Source: Paramacrobiotus metropolitanus | Taxonomy: Eukaryota; Tardigrada; Eutardigrada; Parachela; Macrobiotidae | Direction: 5' to 3' | DNA: 64,000 bases | NCBI RefSeq assembly: GCF_019649055.1 | Contig: NW_026570396.1 | Span: 62,001 to 126,000 of the forward strand | In this document: positions 1 through 11,800 of the stretch, piece by piece | Layout: each line of letters begins with the position of its first letter | How positions within the stretch are numbered: the stretch's first letter is position 1 | The notes under the pieces: model-generated | What the model was told of the DNA's origin: nothing | Seen by the model: only the letters and a program-made list of their open reading frames with translations | Database searches by the model: none | Position numbers and translations under genes: made by a program

Positions 1-1036
1 GTCCGGAGATTCGATCCAGGATCTCCAATCTTCTTTCGTGGTAGCCGGGCGTTGTCGGTGTAAGTGTCGACAACTCGTGCGTCATGTCACGCGCCTGGTC
101 ACGAGCAATTTGGTCGAGTTTTCGTAACTCTCCCGTTGGTATTGACCTACTTTGAGTCGAGGTCGGTATGGGAAGTTCCACCGGTGGTGGTGGCGGAGGT
201 CGCGGCAGTACGACTTGTGTGGCCGTTGCCGGTACAGTCCCGTGTGGGGCCTGTCCTCCGTACTGATTCAGGTGCTGAGTGAGCGACTGAATCAAGTACT
301 GTGCCACATTCGGATTCCCCCACGGAATCGGTTGTCCCGGGAGTCCGATATGAGTCGGTGAAACTGGTCCAGCCATTGGTAAAGGTGGAACCACTCCTGC
401 GACACGGAATGTTCCAAGTCTGGGAGGTGATAGGGTATTGTTCAGCCCTATTGCGCTGAACGATCCGAATCGTGTCGGTGACGTCGGAGTTATCGTTCCC
501 ATTCCTCCCGACACTGGTACGTATCGAGTTACTGATCCAGCCCATGTTGTCTGGTTTGACGCCAAAGTGGGCGTTGTAAAAATCGGCGGTGGTACGTTCA
601 CCATTCCAGGCACTAACGTTGGCACTGGATAGGTCGGACCAACTATTGTTGTTGGTACCGGCCATCGGTAAGGTTGCGTTTGACCGAGTGGGTCTCCCGC
701 AGTTACCGTAACGGGTTGGTTACCGTTCGCGCCATAGTTGACGAGAAGTCCGCCAGTAGTAAATCCAGTGTTCGGTGGCAGGTGCTGCGGTGGTACAGGT
801 CGATATTGAGGGCTCCGTTCTGGCCCGACCGTTAAACCTGCTAAGACATTAGCTGTATCGTTAGCATGCGGGTTATGTACCTGCGGCAGCGGTGTGTTGG
901 TTGTCGACCGCGAATTATCCGATCGCGAAGTCGAGCGATGGTGAGTCGGGTAAGGGTGCGATCGGTTCGATCCGCTACCACTACGTCCACTGTTGGATCC
1001 GCTAGAAGGTGGGTCGTTACGTTGTCGGCCCGACAT
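1..1036 (-). CDS. Element 1 ORF3 (accessory protein, N-terminal part, open at window edge)
   Basis: Reading frame from ATG at 1036-1034 open without a stop to position 1 (345 codons), so it continues outside the window. The first ~55 residues are Ser/Arg/Gly-rich and match the start of element 2 ORF3. The rest is Pro/Thr/Val-rich and matches the N-terminal part of element 3 ORF3a, including a shared GLLVN segment and, near the edge, a helical segment (PGYHERRLEIL against PHYRESAQRIL). No signal peptide or membrane segment is visible, so nothing supports an envelope. A splice-acceptor-like signal lies directly upstream (1043-1076), suggesting expression from a spliced RNA. Function unknown. 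Confidence 0.8.
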   Translation of the reverse strand, partial: MSGRQRNDPPSSGSNSGRSGSGSNRSHPYPTHHRSTSRSDNSRSTTNTPLPQVHNPHANDTANVLAGLTVGPERSPQYRPVPPQHLPPNTGFTTGGLLVNYGANGNQPVTVTAGDPLGQTQPYRWPVPTTIVGPTYPVPTLVPGMVNVPPPIFTTPTLASNQTTWAGSVTRYVPVSGGMGTITPTSPTRFGSFSAIGLNNTLSPPRLGTFRVAGVVPPLPMAGPVSPTHIGLPGQPIPWGNPNVAQYLIQSLTQHLNQYGGQAPHGTVPATATQVVLPRPPPPPPVELPIPTSTQSRSIPTGELRKLDQIARDQARDMTHELSTLTPTTPGYHERRLEILDRISG

Positions 1037-1042
1037 TGTTGT

Positions 1043-1076
1043 CTGCTGTTAAGGAGAGGAATACGGCGCGTTAGAA
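1043..1076 (-). promoter_or_regulatory. Predicted 3' splice site upstream of element 1 ORF3
   Basis: Read on the minus strand: branch-point-like TTCTAAC (1076-1070), a pyrimidine-rich stretch CCTCTCCTT, then AACAG with a second CAG three bases on, seven to ten bases before the ORF3 ATG. The same arrangement is present in elements 2 and 3. Inferred from consensus and conservation; no transcript evidence. Confidence 0.6.
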
Positions 1077-1183
1077 TTCTACCAACTCCCCTATATTCAA
1101 CTGAAGACGTTCCGATCAACTGAAGAGGTTCCATTTCGACACCAAAGGTCGGCCTTTACCTAGCAGTTACTTTTGACTACCTA

Positions 1184-1200
1184 TAACTTATTCTAAGTTA
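1184..1200 (-). other. Hairpin just downstream of element 1 pol stop
   Basis: Perfect 7-bp stem TAACTTA/TAAGTTA with a 3-nt loop, twelve bases after the pol stop codon. Element 2 has the same hairpin with a 9-bp stem at the same place, and element 3 has an unrelated-sequence hairpin there. Confidence 0.5.
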
Positions 1201-1211
1201 CACCTATGGCC

Positions 1212-4200
1212 CTATGACTGAGTCTGTTCTGTTGTGACTGCTTGTTTAGGTGTCTTTGGTTTTGCTGTTTTGACTGGTCTCTCCGAGTCGGCTCGTCCTT
1301 CCGAAATTCTATCGAGGATCTCCTTATGAGCTTCGTCTTCAGCGACTTCAGTCTCCTCCAGCACTTGTTGTGCTGTCAATTTCGGTTTCCTAACCGTTCC
1401 CATCTTCCGTCTGGGCTTGGTCTGTTCGACCTTCTGGTCGGTCACTTCGACTTCTGTGGTCGGTGCCGACGGGTCGGTTGGTTTAACCGTTCTCTTCTTG
1501 TAAGTCCGTTTTGGCTTAGCCGGTGCGGCCCCCTGGTCGGCTACTTCGACTTCTGTGGTCGGTGCCGCCGGGTTGGTCGTCTTATCCGACTTCTTCTTCC
1601 TCGTCGATTTAGTTACCGACTTCGTGGGTTCTTCCACAGGTTGATTGGATGGCTGAACCGGTGTTCCGAACTTGTTGTCCGACTCCTTTGGTTTCTCCAA
1701 GGTCGGTTCAGGTTCATCTGGTATCACATTTTGCTTCTGCAGTTCCTGCAAGGCTGGTGTCTCGAAGTCCATCGGCGGTTTCTTCCGAGGTCGACCTCGA
1801 CCTCTTTTCTTAACCGTTACATCGGTTTGGTCGGTTAAGTCCATTTTATCCGGTTGTTCGACGGTTACTTCGGGCTTTTTACTCGACTTACTGGTTGCCT
1901 TCCCTTCTGTGGGGTCGGTTCCCAGGTCGTTATCCGGTTTCTTTTGACCAGATGACCGAGTTACTGGTCGATGTGCGTCGGCTGGGAAGTGTTTCACTCC
2001 GTCGACGGCTACGGTGTCTTCGCGTCCGTCTTCACTTCGGAGTAGTAGGTTATTCGGGCCAACGTAACTGATGACCGTCCACTCTCCGTCGTATCGTTCC
2101 ATCCTGGCGGGGTCCTTTGTTGGGAATTCCACCGTTACCTTGTCCCGTAGTTTGAAGGTCGGTGACGACTTCTTCTTATTGTAGATTTCGGCGCTCCGTT
2201 CGAAGGCTTCATCGATGTTGATGCGCGCAATTTCGTGAGCCCGTTGAAGTCGTTCTTTAATCCGCCTGATGTAATGTTCTTTGTCCGTATACTGCTCCGG
2301 TGCGTTGGTTCCGGCCACCAGGTCCTGGGGCATGGTCATTTCTCGACCATACAGCATGTGATACGGTGAATGTTTTGTCGAGGCATGGACTGCTCTGTTC
2401 ATCCCGCAGACGACGTATGGTAAGGCTCTGTGCCAACGGTGTCCGTCCTTCATGTTGCAGAACTTTCGTATTCCGTCCCATATCGTCTGCATTTGCCGTT
2501 CGACTTGTCCTTGACCTTCTGGGTGATAGGCCGTTCCAAGCGTATGTTGGATGCCGAAGATTCTTGCGACCTTAGCGAATGTCTTTGCCGTGAAGTGTGT
2601 TCCTCGGTCCGAGTAAATGAAGGTCGGCATTCCATACTTCAGCAGGACATCTTCCACGAAGAACTTTTCGAATTCCTTCGCGGTGTTCGTTTTAGTTGCC
2701 CGGGCGATGGTGGACTTCGTCAGCTGGTCAGTTACCACTGCGATGTATTGGTATCCTTTCGTCTGCGTTCGAGGTAAAGGTCCCTTGAAGTCCGCGTAGA
2801 TGCGATACCAAGCTTCACCAATCTCCATCTTTTGGAGTTTACCCGGTGGGGGACGTCGGACCTTGTTGGTCAAAATGCATTGTCGGCATTTCCGAATGTA
2901 TTCGAAGACATCCGTTGACATCCGTTCCCAATAGTAGCGCAACTTCAGTGCTTCTACCGTCTTGTCGCGTCCGAAGTGGTTTCCGGTTTTCCCATCATGT
3001 AGCGAGCGTATGATGTTCGTTCGCATGAAGAGAGGTACGACAAAGCATCGTTCCAGCTTATCGTTAATTGTCTTCAATCGATATAGGAGTCCTTGAGCCA
3101 TCTGGTAGTGCTCGGTGTACTTCGACTTGTAGTCGAGTTTATCCAGGTTCTCCAGTTCATCGATTATCTTCCGTAAGTGCGGGTCTCGCAACTGTGCTTT
3201 CCGCAATTCCGTGTTTGTTGACACGGGCGGTACGAGTGTCTCGCCATGTGGGCTTGACTCGTCCGACTCTTCCGCTGTGTTTGCGGTCCGGATGGTCGGT
3301 TCCTGTGTGTTGAGGTCCGACGTCTTCGGAGCTGGTACGTTGACGACCTGTACTTCTGTGGTACTCAGGTCATCCCAGTCCGTAATGACGTTACATCCGG
3401 GGAGAGGTGGTGAGAGTGGAATTTCTGATGATTCCTTCTCATCCCTCTTCTTCTTCTTATATGCGTTATCCTTCAGACGTCGTAAGGTCCGTACGGTGCA
3501 GACTTTAATTTCGTCCTTAAAGTCTTCGAAGTTAGGCACCTGATCCAGCTCTTCATGTGGATCTTTGTCGTCACTCCGTTCGAGTGGCCACCTCGACAAG
3601 GCGTCCGCATTGTTGCAGAATACAATATAGGTTCTGTAATGCTCGATGGTCCGTTTGTACGGTGAAAGGTCCGTGGTCGATATAGTGCTTAAATTTCTGC
3701 ACTGCCCATACCACGGCCAAACATTCCCATTCTGTGACTCCATAATTGAGTTCAGGTCCGTGTAAGACTCTACTAGCGTAGGCGATCGGATCTCCGTCCT
3801 GGGATAACACCGCGCCAAGTCCGGCTCCGCTTGCGTCACATTCGATGACGGTCTCTTTCGACGGGTCGAACATCGCCAGTACGGGCGCTTCTGTTAACGC
3901 CTTCTTAATTTCGTTGAACTCAGCCGTGTGGGCCTCCGTCCAATCCTTTTTGATATTCTGGTCCTTCCGTAGGAGCTCGTACATCTTTGATGTCTTCTGG
4001 GCGTATCCTCGGATGAACTTCCTGTAATAGTTAGCCAATCCCAGGAACGACCTCAGTTGGCGTTCCGTCTTCGGGTAGTCGTGTTGAGCTATGGCTGCGA
4101 CTTTTTCATCGTCGGTTTGGACTTCGTCTTTACTGAGGACGTGTCCGAGGAACAGCATTTTGTCCGTTCCGACCTCACATTTGGAGGGTTTGATGGTAAA

Positions 4201-7200
4201 TCCGGCATCTCTGAGGCATTCGAGAGTCGCTCGGAAAGCCTCGACGAAATCTTCGAAAGTTTTACTGAAGAAGATGATATCGTCAATGTATGCGAACACG
4301 CCTTTCTTCCGGGCTGATGCCGTGATCTTGTCCATATGCATCTGGAAGGTCGCTGGTCCGTTGCAGACTCCAAATGGCATACGATTGAATCTCCACATTC
4401 CCTCCGGTGTCACGAAGGTTGTGTAATCCTTGGAGTTTTCATCCATTGGAATTTGCCAAAAGCCGGACTGACAGTCCACTTTACCGTAGTACTCCATTCC
4501 GGCGCACTGGTCCAGTAGCTCGTCCGGGTTCGGTAATGGGTAATTGTTTTTCTTCGTTACTGCGTTCAACTTTATGTAGTTGATGCAGAAGCGAGTTCCG
4601 ACCGTGCCGTCTCCGTTCCGTTTCGCGGCTAAGACGACGGGGAAACTCCAGGCAGCCGATGAGGGTTCGATGACTCCTTGGTCGAGCATCTCCTGCACAT
4701 GTTTCTGGATGAATTCCCTTCCTATCCAGCTTGTTCTGGTGGGGTTCATCTTGATCGGCTGTGCACCTTGGACGTCAATGGTGTGTGTTACACCTTTGAC
4801 ATCTCCATATGGTTTCTTCGAGATTGGGAAGACGGTCCGGTATTCCCAGGCAACTGCCTTAAGTTGGGCAAGTTGTTCGTCGGTCAAGTTCTTACCGAAG
4901 TTCATGGAGTCGATGATTCTTCGTCGTTCCTCCTGGGATTCCGCGTCTTCTTCCTCTACTTGAGCTGAGCGTATTCTCGCTTTTTCGATTCTCTGGTCGT
5001 CCGTCATCATTTGGAACGGTTCGACTCTGCCCATGGGTGCGCCTTTTCGTAAGGTGACCTCACGGTGGGTATGGTTGGCTACCATGACGGTAAATCGTCT
5101 CCCGTCATGTTTCGTTACGCCATCCATCATTTCGACTCCGTCTCGTTGGGGGTCGGATCCACCAAGGTACATTAGTTTCTGTCCGGTGGATACTGCTACA
5201 TCCATAACGACATGGACTTGGGTTATCGCCCGAGGTAGGAGTTTTGCTTTCCGTTGAGCTCTGACTCCTGTCGCCTCGAAAATTTCAAATTTTGGTGATG
5301 GCCTCGGTTCCGGTTTGGGCGGCCATGTCTTGGCGATTCCATGTGGGAGGTCCCACTCGACGTGTTCGTTGTCGATGTCCTGTTCGTACATGTCGCGGTA
5401 CTGCATGTGGCCAAGTTTTATGCCCTTCTTCAGTATCTTCGGTTGATGGGTTAAGTTCTGGATGTTTATCCAGGCCGTGTCGATCTGAGGTCGGATCTCA
5501 ATTTTGGCTTCAATCGGTCGGATAGGTCGGTGCTTCCGCCGTAAAGTGTAGAAGTAGATGGTTCTCATCGGGTCCATTGGTTTGGCCGTCCGTACCTTGA
5601 TAGAACACGTTGAGTATGGTGGGAGAGAGACGCGCTCGCTGTTAAAGACCACTTGTCGGTCTAGCGGCTTCGAGTCGATGAACGGGTCCAGTGCCAAATG
5701 GTGAACTTGTGGGTGCTTGTTGCCCAAGTTCAGCTCTGTAATTGAGGTAACTTTTGCAATCCGGACCTTCTGTGGGCGCGGTTGCTCCGACTTCTGTTGG
5801 TCAGTCAAGTTAACCGATGTTGGTTGTTCCGTTGACAACTGCTGGACTACTGTCGTCGAAGGTCGGAGATCGTCTTTCTCCGGTTCACCTCCTCCAAATT
5901 CTCTCAGAATTTGGAGTTGTTCCAGTTCCGCTTGTTGCTCTGAGTCGACCGGCTTTTCCTGTCCGGTTTGTTCCGGAGGAGTGTCGACTATGAGTTCAGT
6001 ATGGATGATGGACCGCAATGCTTTTGTTAGCCGGACGTCATAGGTCGGTTCTTCATCCTCCTCGGAAGAGTCATCCGAGTCGTCATTCCGCGGTTTGTCC
6101 GACCTACAGTTCCGTACTGACGGGTCGAATTCTTCATCATCATCCTCTTCGGATTCTTCCGAAGGTTCATTATCGGAGTCCGTGTCCGGTGAATCACTCG
6201 AACTTTGTACGTCCGAGCCATCCGAGTCGTAGTCTTCGAACTCTATGGCTGATCCACTTTCAAGGTCGACCTCTGGCATATTACCATGTCCGACTTCTGT
6301 GGTCGGTGGCACATTACCATTTGCAAGTTCTGAGGTCGGTAGGTCGGCCGTATCCGTCGGTTGGGTCGGTCGACTTTCTCCTTCCTGTTTCTCCAGGTCG
6401 GATGGCTGTGAGCTTATGTTGCTCAGCCATTGGTTAGCTACTGATTTAGTTTTCCGGCTTGAGTTCACCTTCCGATCTGGTTGCGGAGGGGCCGGTGACG
6501 ACGGTCTGCCGTCAACCCAAGTCAGGTCATGATGGGTCTTCAGCGTCCGAATGACTCCATCAATGTTGTCGTTGCAGATTATGCAACGTTCCGGTCGGTC
6601 AGTTTCGCCGATTTGTGTGTTTTCAGTCGGTTTCTCCAGACTGTTGACGAACCTCACATCCTTCGGTGAGTGTTCCATTGTTGCCGGTAACGGGTCGGGG
6701 ATCTTCCTTGTTATTGAGGTATCCTCGCCGTACCGTTTCCAAAACGCAGTTGTTGTGGATTCCCCATACAACTGTACTTGTCGCATGTAGCTGAAGAGTG
6801 CTCCGCCCAGTTCTTGGCAGGGTATCTCCAGAGGGTGTGGTACAGGAAGTCCGTATTCCATGTACTGCCGGTGAATTGGGACTCGTTCATCTTCCCATTC
6901 CCAAGCCTCATCATCGATGTCTTCGGTGAGAGCTATTACAGGTTCGCATGTCCGTTGTGCTTCCTGTATCTGGTCCGTAGTGACCGCTCCGATCTGTTGC
7001 AGAGTTGCCAACATTTCCAACGTCCGTCGGTTGAGGAAATGTTGAATTCCCGTGAACCAAGTCCGATACTTCTGTTGGACTTCTAAGATGGCATCCGCTT
7101 CCGTGGCGGGTGCCTCTGGTATCGGGATAGACCTGACTACCGTCTTGAGTATGCATTTCTGCGGACGTAGTTTTCCGGTCCGTATCCTCTCTTCGTACGC

Positions 7201-8811
7201 TTCAGTGGCGTTGTGCAGTTGCATTTCCTCGATCAGAGTCCGGTTAGTGTCCCGGCAGTCACGGCAAATGTTGGGCGGGGGGTTTGACGGGTGATCAAGC
7301 CGACTTATCCTCGCTTCACTTATTACCGTGCCCGATGCCTCTAGTATCGGGATAGACTGCACTACCGTCATTCCTCCAGGTCGTTCTGGATTAGGAATGG
7401 GCGTTAGCACGAAGGTAAACTTGGAATGAAGGTAATCGCATCCAAGTAACACTGGGATATCCGCGTTGTTCGGTTGAACGTGGAATGTATGATGGCTCGT
7501 AAATCCCTGTAGCGTTACCGGTACGGTGCAACAGTGAGTTACGGTGAAGGCAACTTGTCCGCCTACGCCAAGTATCCGAGTGTAATGGCCGAGAGGTTGT
7601 ATCGGCAGATTGTTTTGTTCGCAAAACCGTTGTTCGATCAGCGAAGTCTCCGCTCCTGTGTCGAGCATCGCCATTGTGGGCGTTGGTCCGATCTGGATTG
7701 CGTGTGTCCAGGCTCTGACCGTCTTTGGTTTCTTGTGAGTCCCTTTTTCGAAGGTGACTTCCCGTACTGTCGGTGTAACGGGAATTAAGGAAACTGGTTC
7801 GCCTTCTGTTGGCGTCAGCGTACCTTGAGTCGGTTGCACTTCGGCTGTGACCACTTCCTGCACCTGAGTTCGGTTAGCTACTCCGTCCTCGAGCACGTCG
7901 GTGGTTTCGAACCGTCGTGTTTGCTCTCGTATTCGTTCTTGCATCGAGGCTTCCGTTGGCCTCAATTGTGACCACATGTAATCGAGGTTTACGAACGTCC
8001 GAGATCCGGCTACAGTTCTTGCCGGTTGAGGTTGGAAGAGGTCCGCTTGCTCCGGCCGAGAGTAAGTGGGTACTTGTGCTTCCAGTGGGACTTCTTCCCA
8101 TATTTCGACTTCTCCTTCCGGTTCTTCGGTGAGGTCGATGGCTGTCATTGTCGCAGCGTATCGATCCGTTGCGCGTGCGGATGATACTCGGGGGTAGTTT
8201 CTGTTGCCCATTTGCGTGAGTCGGCCTCCCGGTTCTCCGCGTCTTGGCCCTTGTCTGGGCTGCCCGGTTGAGTTTCTTCTCACCGGCAGTCCGGTCCAGC
8301 TTCCGTGGCCGGTCCGTCCTGCGTCACTTTCTGTGGCGGGCGGCGCAGTCACATTGTTTGTGCTACTTGGGTCGGGCATTTCTTGCGTTCCGACCTCTAG
8401 CGTTCCAATGCCAGGTTGAGGCATTGGGTCGGCCGTTCCGGGCAATCCCTGCGTTCCGACCTCTGACGTTCCAACGCCAAGTTGATGCGCTGGGTCAGGT
8501 AGGTCGGGCATTCGTTGCGTTCCGGTCCGGACCTCAGTTTTGCCATTGTTGACAAAAATTGCAAGTCGTTCTGCCATTGTTCTGGCCATTGTGGCTTCTT
8601 CTGTTGAAGCCGACAATGCGTTCACGAACTCTTCTTTCGTACTGTTATGGTTCAGACCGAGTTGTCTGACCAATGCATCCATCTGTTGGATGTCTACCCC
8701 TTCTGTTGTGGGTTCCGGTGATGTCCGGTTAAGGTACGATTGGTTAGTAGGGTTATTCTTGTCCGGTGGTTCGGTGGGATGTCGCAGGTCGAATGAGTCA
8801 CCGGAACTCAT
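1212..8811 (-). pseudogene. pol: Element 1 pol (protease, RT, damaged RNase H, integrase, AT-hook tail)
   Basis: From ATG at 8811, six bases after the gag stop. In order: an ~88-residue helical N-terminal module; retroviral-type aspartic protease with DTGA at 7651-7662 (about residue 384); a Cys-x2-Cys...His-His segment; a long Asp/Glu/Ser-rich acidic linker; two beta-rich modules each ending in a KG-x2-(L/M)G turn; reverse transcriptase with YIDD at 4279-4290 (about residue 1508); RNase H; integrase with HHCC zinc-binding and DDE residues; then a Lys/Pro-rich tail with an RGRPRK AT-hook. Compared with element 2, a net 95-nt deletion at about 3621-3630 removes the end of RNase H and shifts the frame; integrase continues in another frame to the stop at 1214-1212. 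Probably inactive. Confidence 0.92.
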
Positions 8812-8816
8812 CGACC

Positions 8817-11800
8817 CTAGGCGTTTCCCGAGGAGTTTCCCCGAGCCGGCCCGTTGTTGGGTGACGGCGAGCCAAAGGGCTGATGTGGCGGTAGCATTTG
8901 CCGCTGTTCCGGAGATCCTTGTTCACCTCCACCGCTATTCCCGCGATTTCCGGTCGACCCATTTCCTGAGCCGGCCTGCTGGTTTCCGTTACCAGCGCCG
9001 CCCGAGCCTCCTCCTTGTTGGCGTTGGCGCGGGGGTGGCACGATCTGTGCCGAGTTCGGGTTGGCCGAACCCAACGGTCCTCCCGTCAGGTATCGCGTAT
9101 GCCAATCCTCGTACCAGCGGCGATTCGGGTTGTCCTGTACCCGAGTGCCGATGAACGCGCAGCGTGCCTGGGGGTGGTTCCCGAACTTGCAAAAGTGGCA
9201 AGTGAAGCTGTCCGCTAGCGTCCATTGAAGGAACAGTTGTTCCATCTTATCCGCGTAAGTCATGTATTGCCGAGCACCTTGTTGTGCTTGGGGAGGTCGG
9301 TTACCCTGTTGGTTTCCGCCTCCGCCGCGGTTACCGCGACCGCGATTCCGCCGCCACGTCCTTTTCCGCGACCATAACCTCCGCCGCCGAATCCTTGTGT
9401 GGGTTCTGACCGTAAGCGGAGTATCCCTGGTTTGGGTTTTGGTTGTAGCCAGAACTTCCGTTGTTCTGGTTACCTCCAGAGCCAGGACTTTGGCCTCCGT
9501 AGTTGTTTACTGGGGCTCCGGCTGCTGGTTGGGGTGCTGCCAAGTTGACAGCCGCCACTCCGGCCCAGGTCGGTTGCTGGACCGGCGCCATTTGCGCAGG
9601 TGGCGTCATCGGTACGGTCGGTTGCACGTACGTTGCCGATGGACTTTGGTATCCCGGCATCATGTATGGCTGGTACACTGTTTGTACTGGCGCCTGCGGT
9701 AAAGGAGCTGGTGTCGGCGTTGTTGCTCGGACCCGGGCATAGTCGGTATCCCGTGATCCCTTCACCACGTCGTACATCTCCTTTCCGTTTACGAACTGGC
9801 GTATGTAGTCACGCAGTTCTACCGGGGTTGCCGGCATACGAATCTCCAAGGCTTCTCGTAGCTTGGGTTCGTGAATGTTATCCTTCAGATGGAAAAGTGC
9901 CATCTGGTCCGTGATGGTGTCACATCGGGACTTGATATTCATCATGGCGTCATAGTACTGTTCCGGTGTCTCTTGTCCAAAGCGGTACTTTCGTTTGGCC
10001 ATGGCGGTTACGGCGTTAATTTCCTTGTTTTTGTCTCCGAACCATTCTTCGAACTTAGCCAACCAAAGGTTGACTGGCCATCCTCCGGCTGGTTCACTGC
10101 CGGCGGTGTCCCTGTGCCATTGTGCGGCCTGGCCTTCGAGTCGTGAGATGAGGTCGGTCATGAATGTCAAGTCTGATTCATGCCACTCTTGTGCCTCCGC
10201 GTAGAATCGACGGATTTGCTTCAACCATCCCTCGAGTTTGTTATGGTCACCGTCGTATTCTGGCAATTTCTGCTTACGTCCGCGGGCACACACACGGATC
10301 ATCGTTTCCTGGAATGCCCGGTTAGCCGCTTGTTGGGCGTCCATGGCAGGCGGTGGGGGAGGGTTTGCTTCCCAACCTTGTTCCGGGTATCCCCGACCTT
10401 GTTGGTCTGGATAGTACTGATTCTGTTGATCTGGGTATCCATAATTTTGTTGTTGTGGATATCCCCGACCTTGTTGGTCTTGGTATCCCCGACCTTGTTG
10501 GTCTGGATGTCCGGCCGGGTATGGTTCCGGCTGGGGAGCTGGTGCTCGTGGGGGCCGTTGTGGCTGCTGGTAGAATCCCGCTGGAAGGTCGTTCACTCTT
10601 CCAAACTGGCCTCTGAACGGCCTTCTCGGTGGTACTCGACCTTCTGTGGGTCGGAACCGAGGCGCGTACTGAGGATCTTCCGGATGAGTGGCGGGAGGAC
10701 GTTCCGGATTCGGTTGTCCGCCTTGTCCTGCTTGAGGAAGGTCATTATTGTATGACCTGGCTCGTGTCCGCTGATAGTCGGGGTCGCTTATCGTCAAGCG
10801 TCCGAAGTCATCCATGTTGGGGTGTGAGCCTGTTCGCTCTCCCAGTCGCCGTCCTGCGCCCCATTGGTTAGGCGCTGGTCCCTTCGGGTGGGACGTGGTG
10901 GGCGCTGGCGCATGCGTCGATGTGTGCGTCGCATACGTGGTACTCGTGTAGGTACCTGACGTGGCCGTCGTCGTTGTCGGCACGTTTGACGTTGGCACAT
11001 GTGGTGCCGCAGTCGATGTGTTCCGTTCCGGTTCTGGACGGTGGGGCAGCGGCTGTTGCTGCGGTGGAGTTCCGGTGTTTGTCACCACGCCCACGAAGAA
11101 GGTCGGTTCCTTCTTCTGCTCCTTAGGTTGGATGTCCCACAGGATGTCTCGAACAGTTTGCGACGGTTCAAAGTGGAAGTCCGTTGCCATCGAAGTCCTG
11201 TAGGATGGAGGTTCCGTCCTGGATTGTTCCAGGTGTTTCGTTTCCTCCTGGAGGCACCGTACCTCCGTATCCAAGTCATCGGTGTATTTGGTCATCTCGT
11301 CGATATATCGATTTAAGTCATCGATATATTTATCCGCATCCAGACCGTAGTTGTACAGGTCGTTTTCGCGGATTTCCAAGTGTGTGATGCGATTCTGTTG
11401 CGCTTCATACACTTTCTGGGCTTCCGCCAGGCTGTGTTCCAGCTGTGCTCGGAGTCTCTGTTCCTCCTTCAGCACATCGTTAAGTCCGTAGACCTGGTCG
11501 ACCGGTTGGGCGTTTGCTTGTTCCAGGTCGGTGATGGCTCTACTTCGGTCAGGTGAGGCGGGTTGCTGGCTATAGTGAGCCATTAACTGTCGTCCTGCCC
11601 TGGCCAAGAGAATTTCCATCTCCGTTTCGAGTTGTTCGATACGGTGTCTTTGCCGGTCGACCTCGTCGTCGGCCTGCTTGAGTTCGACAATGTATCTGTC
11701 GACCTCGTTCCGGTACACTTCAGCCTCTTCGTTGGCTTGATTGTGCTGTTGGTGGAATGTCTCTGCTGCCAGTTCCGATTCAACCAAGGCTGTTTGTGTG

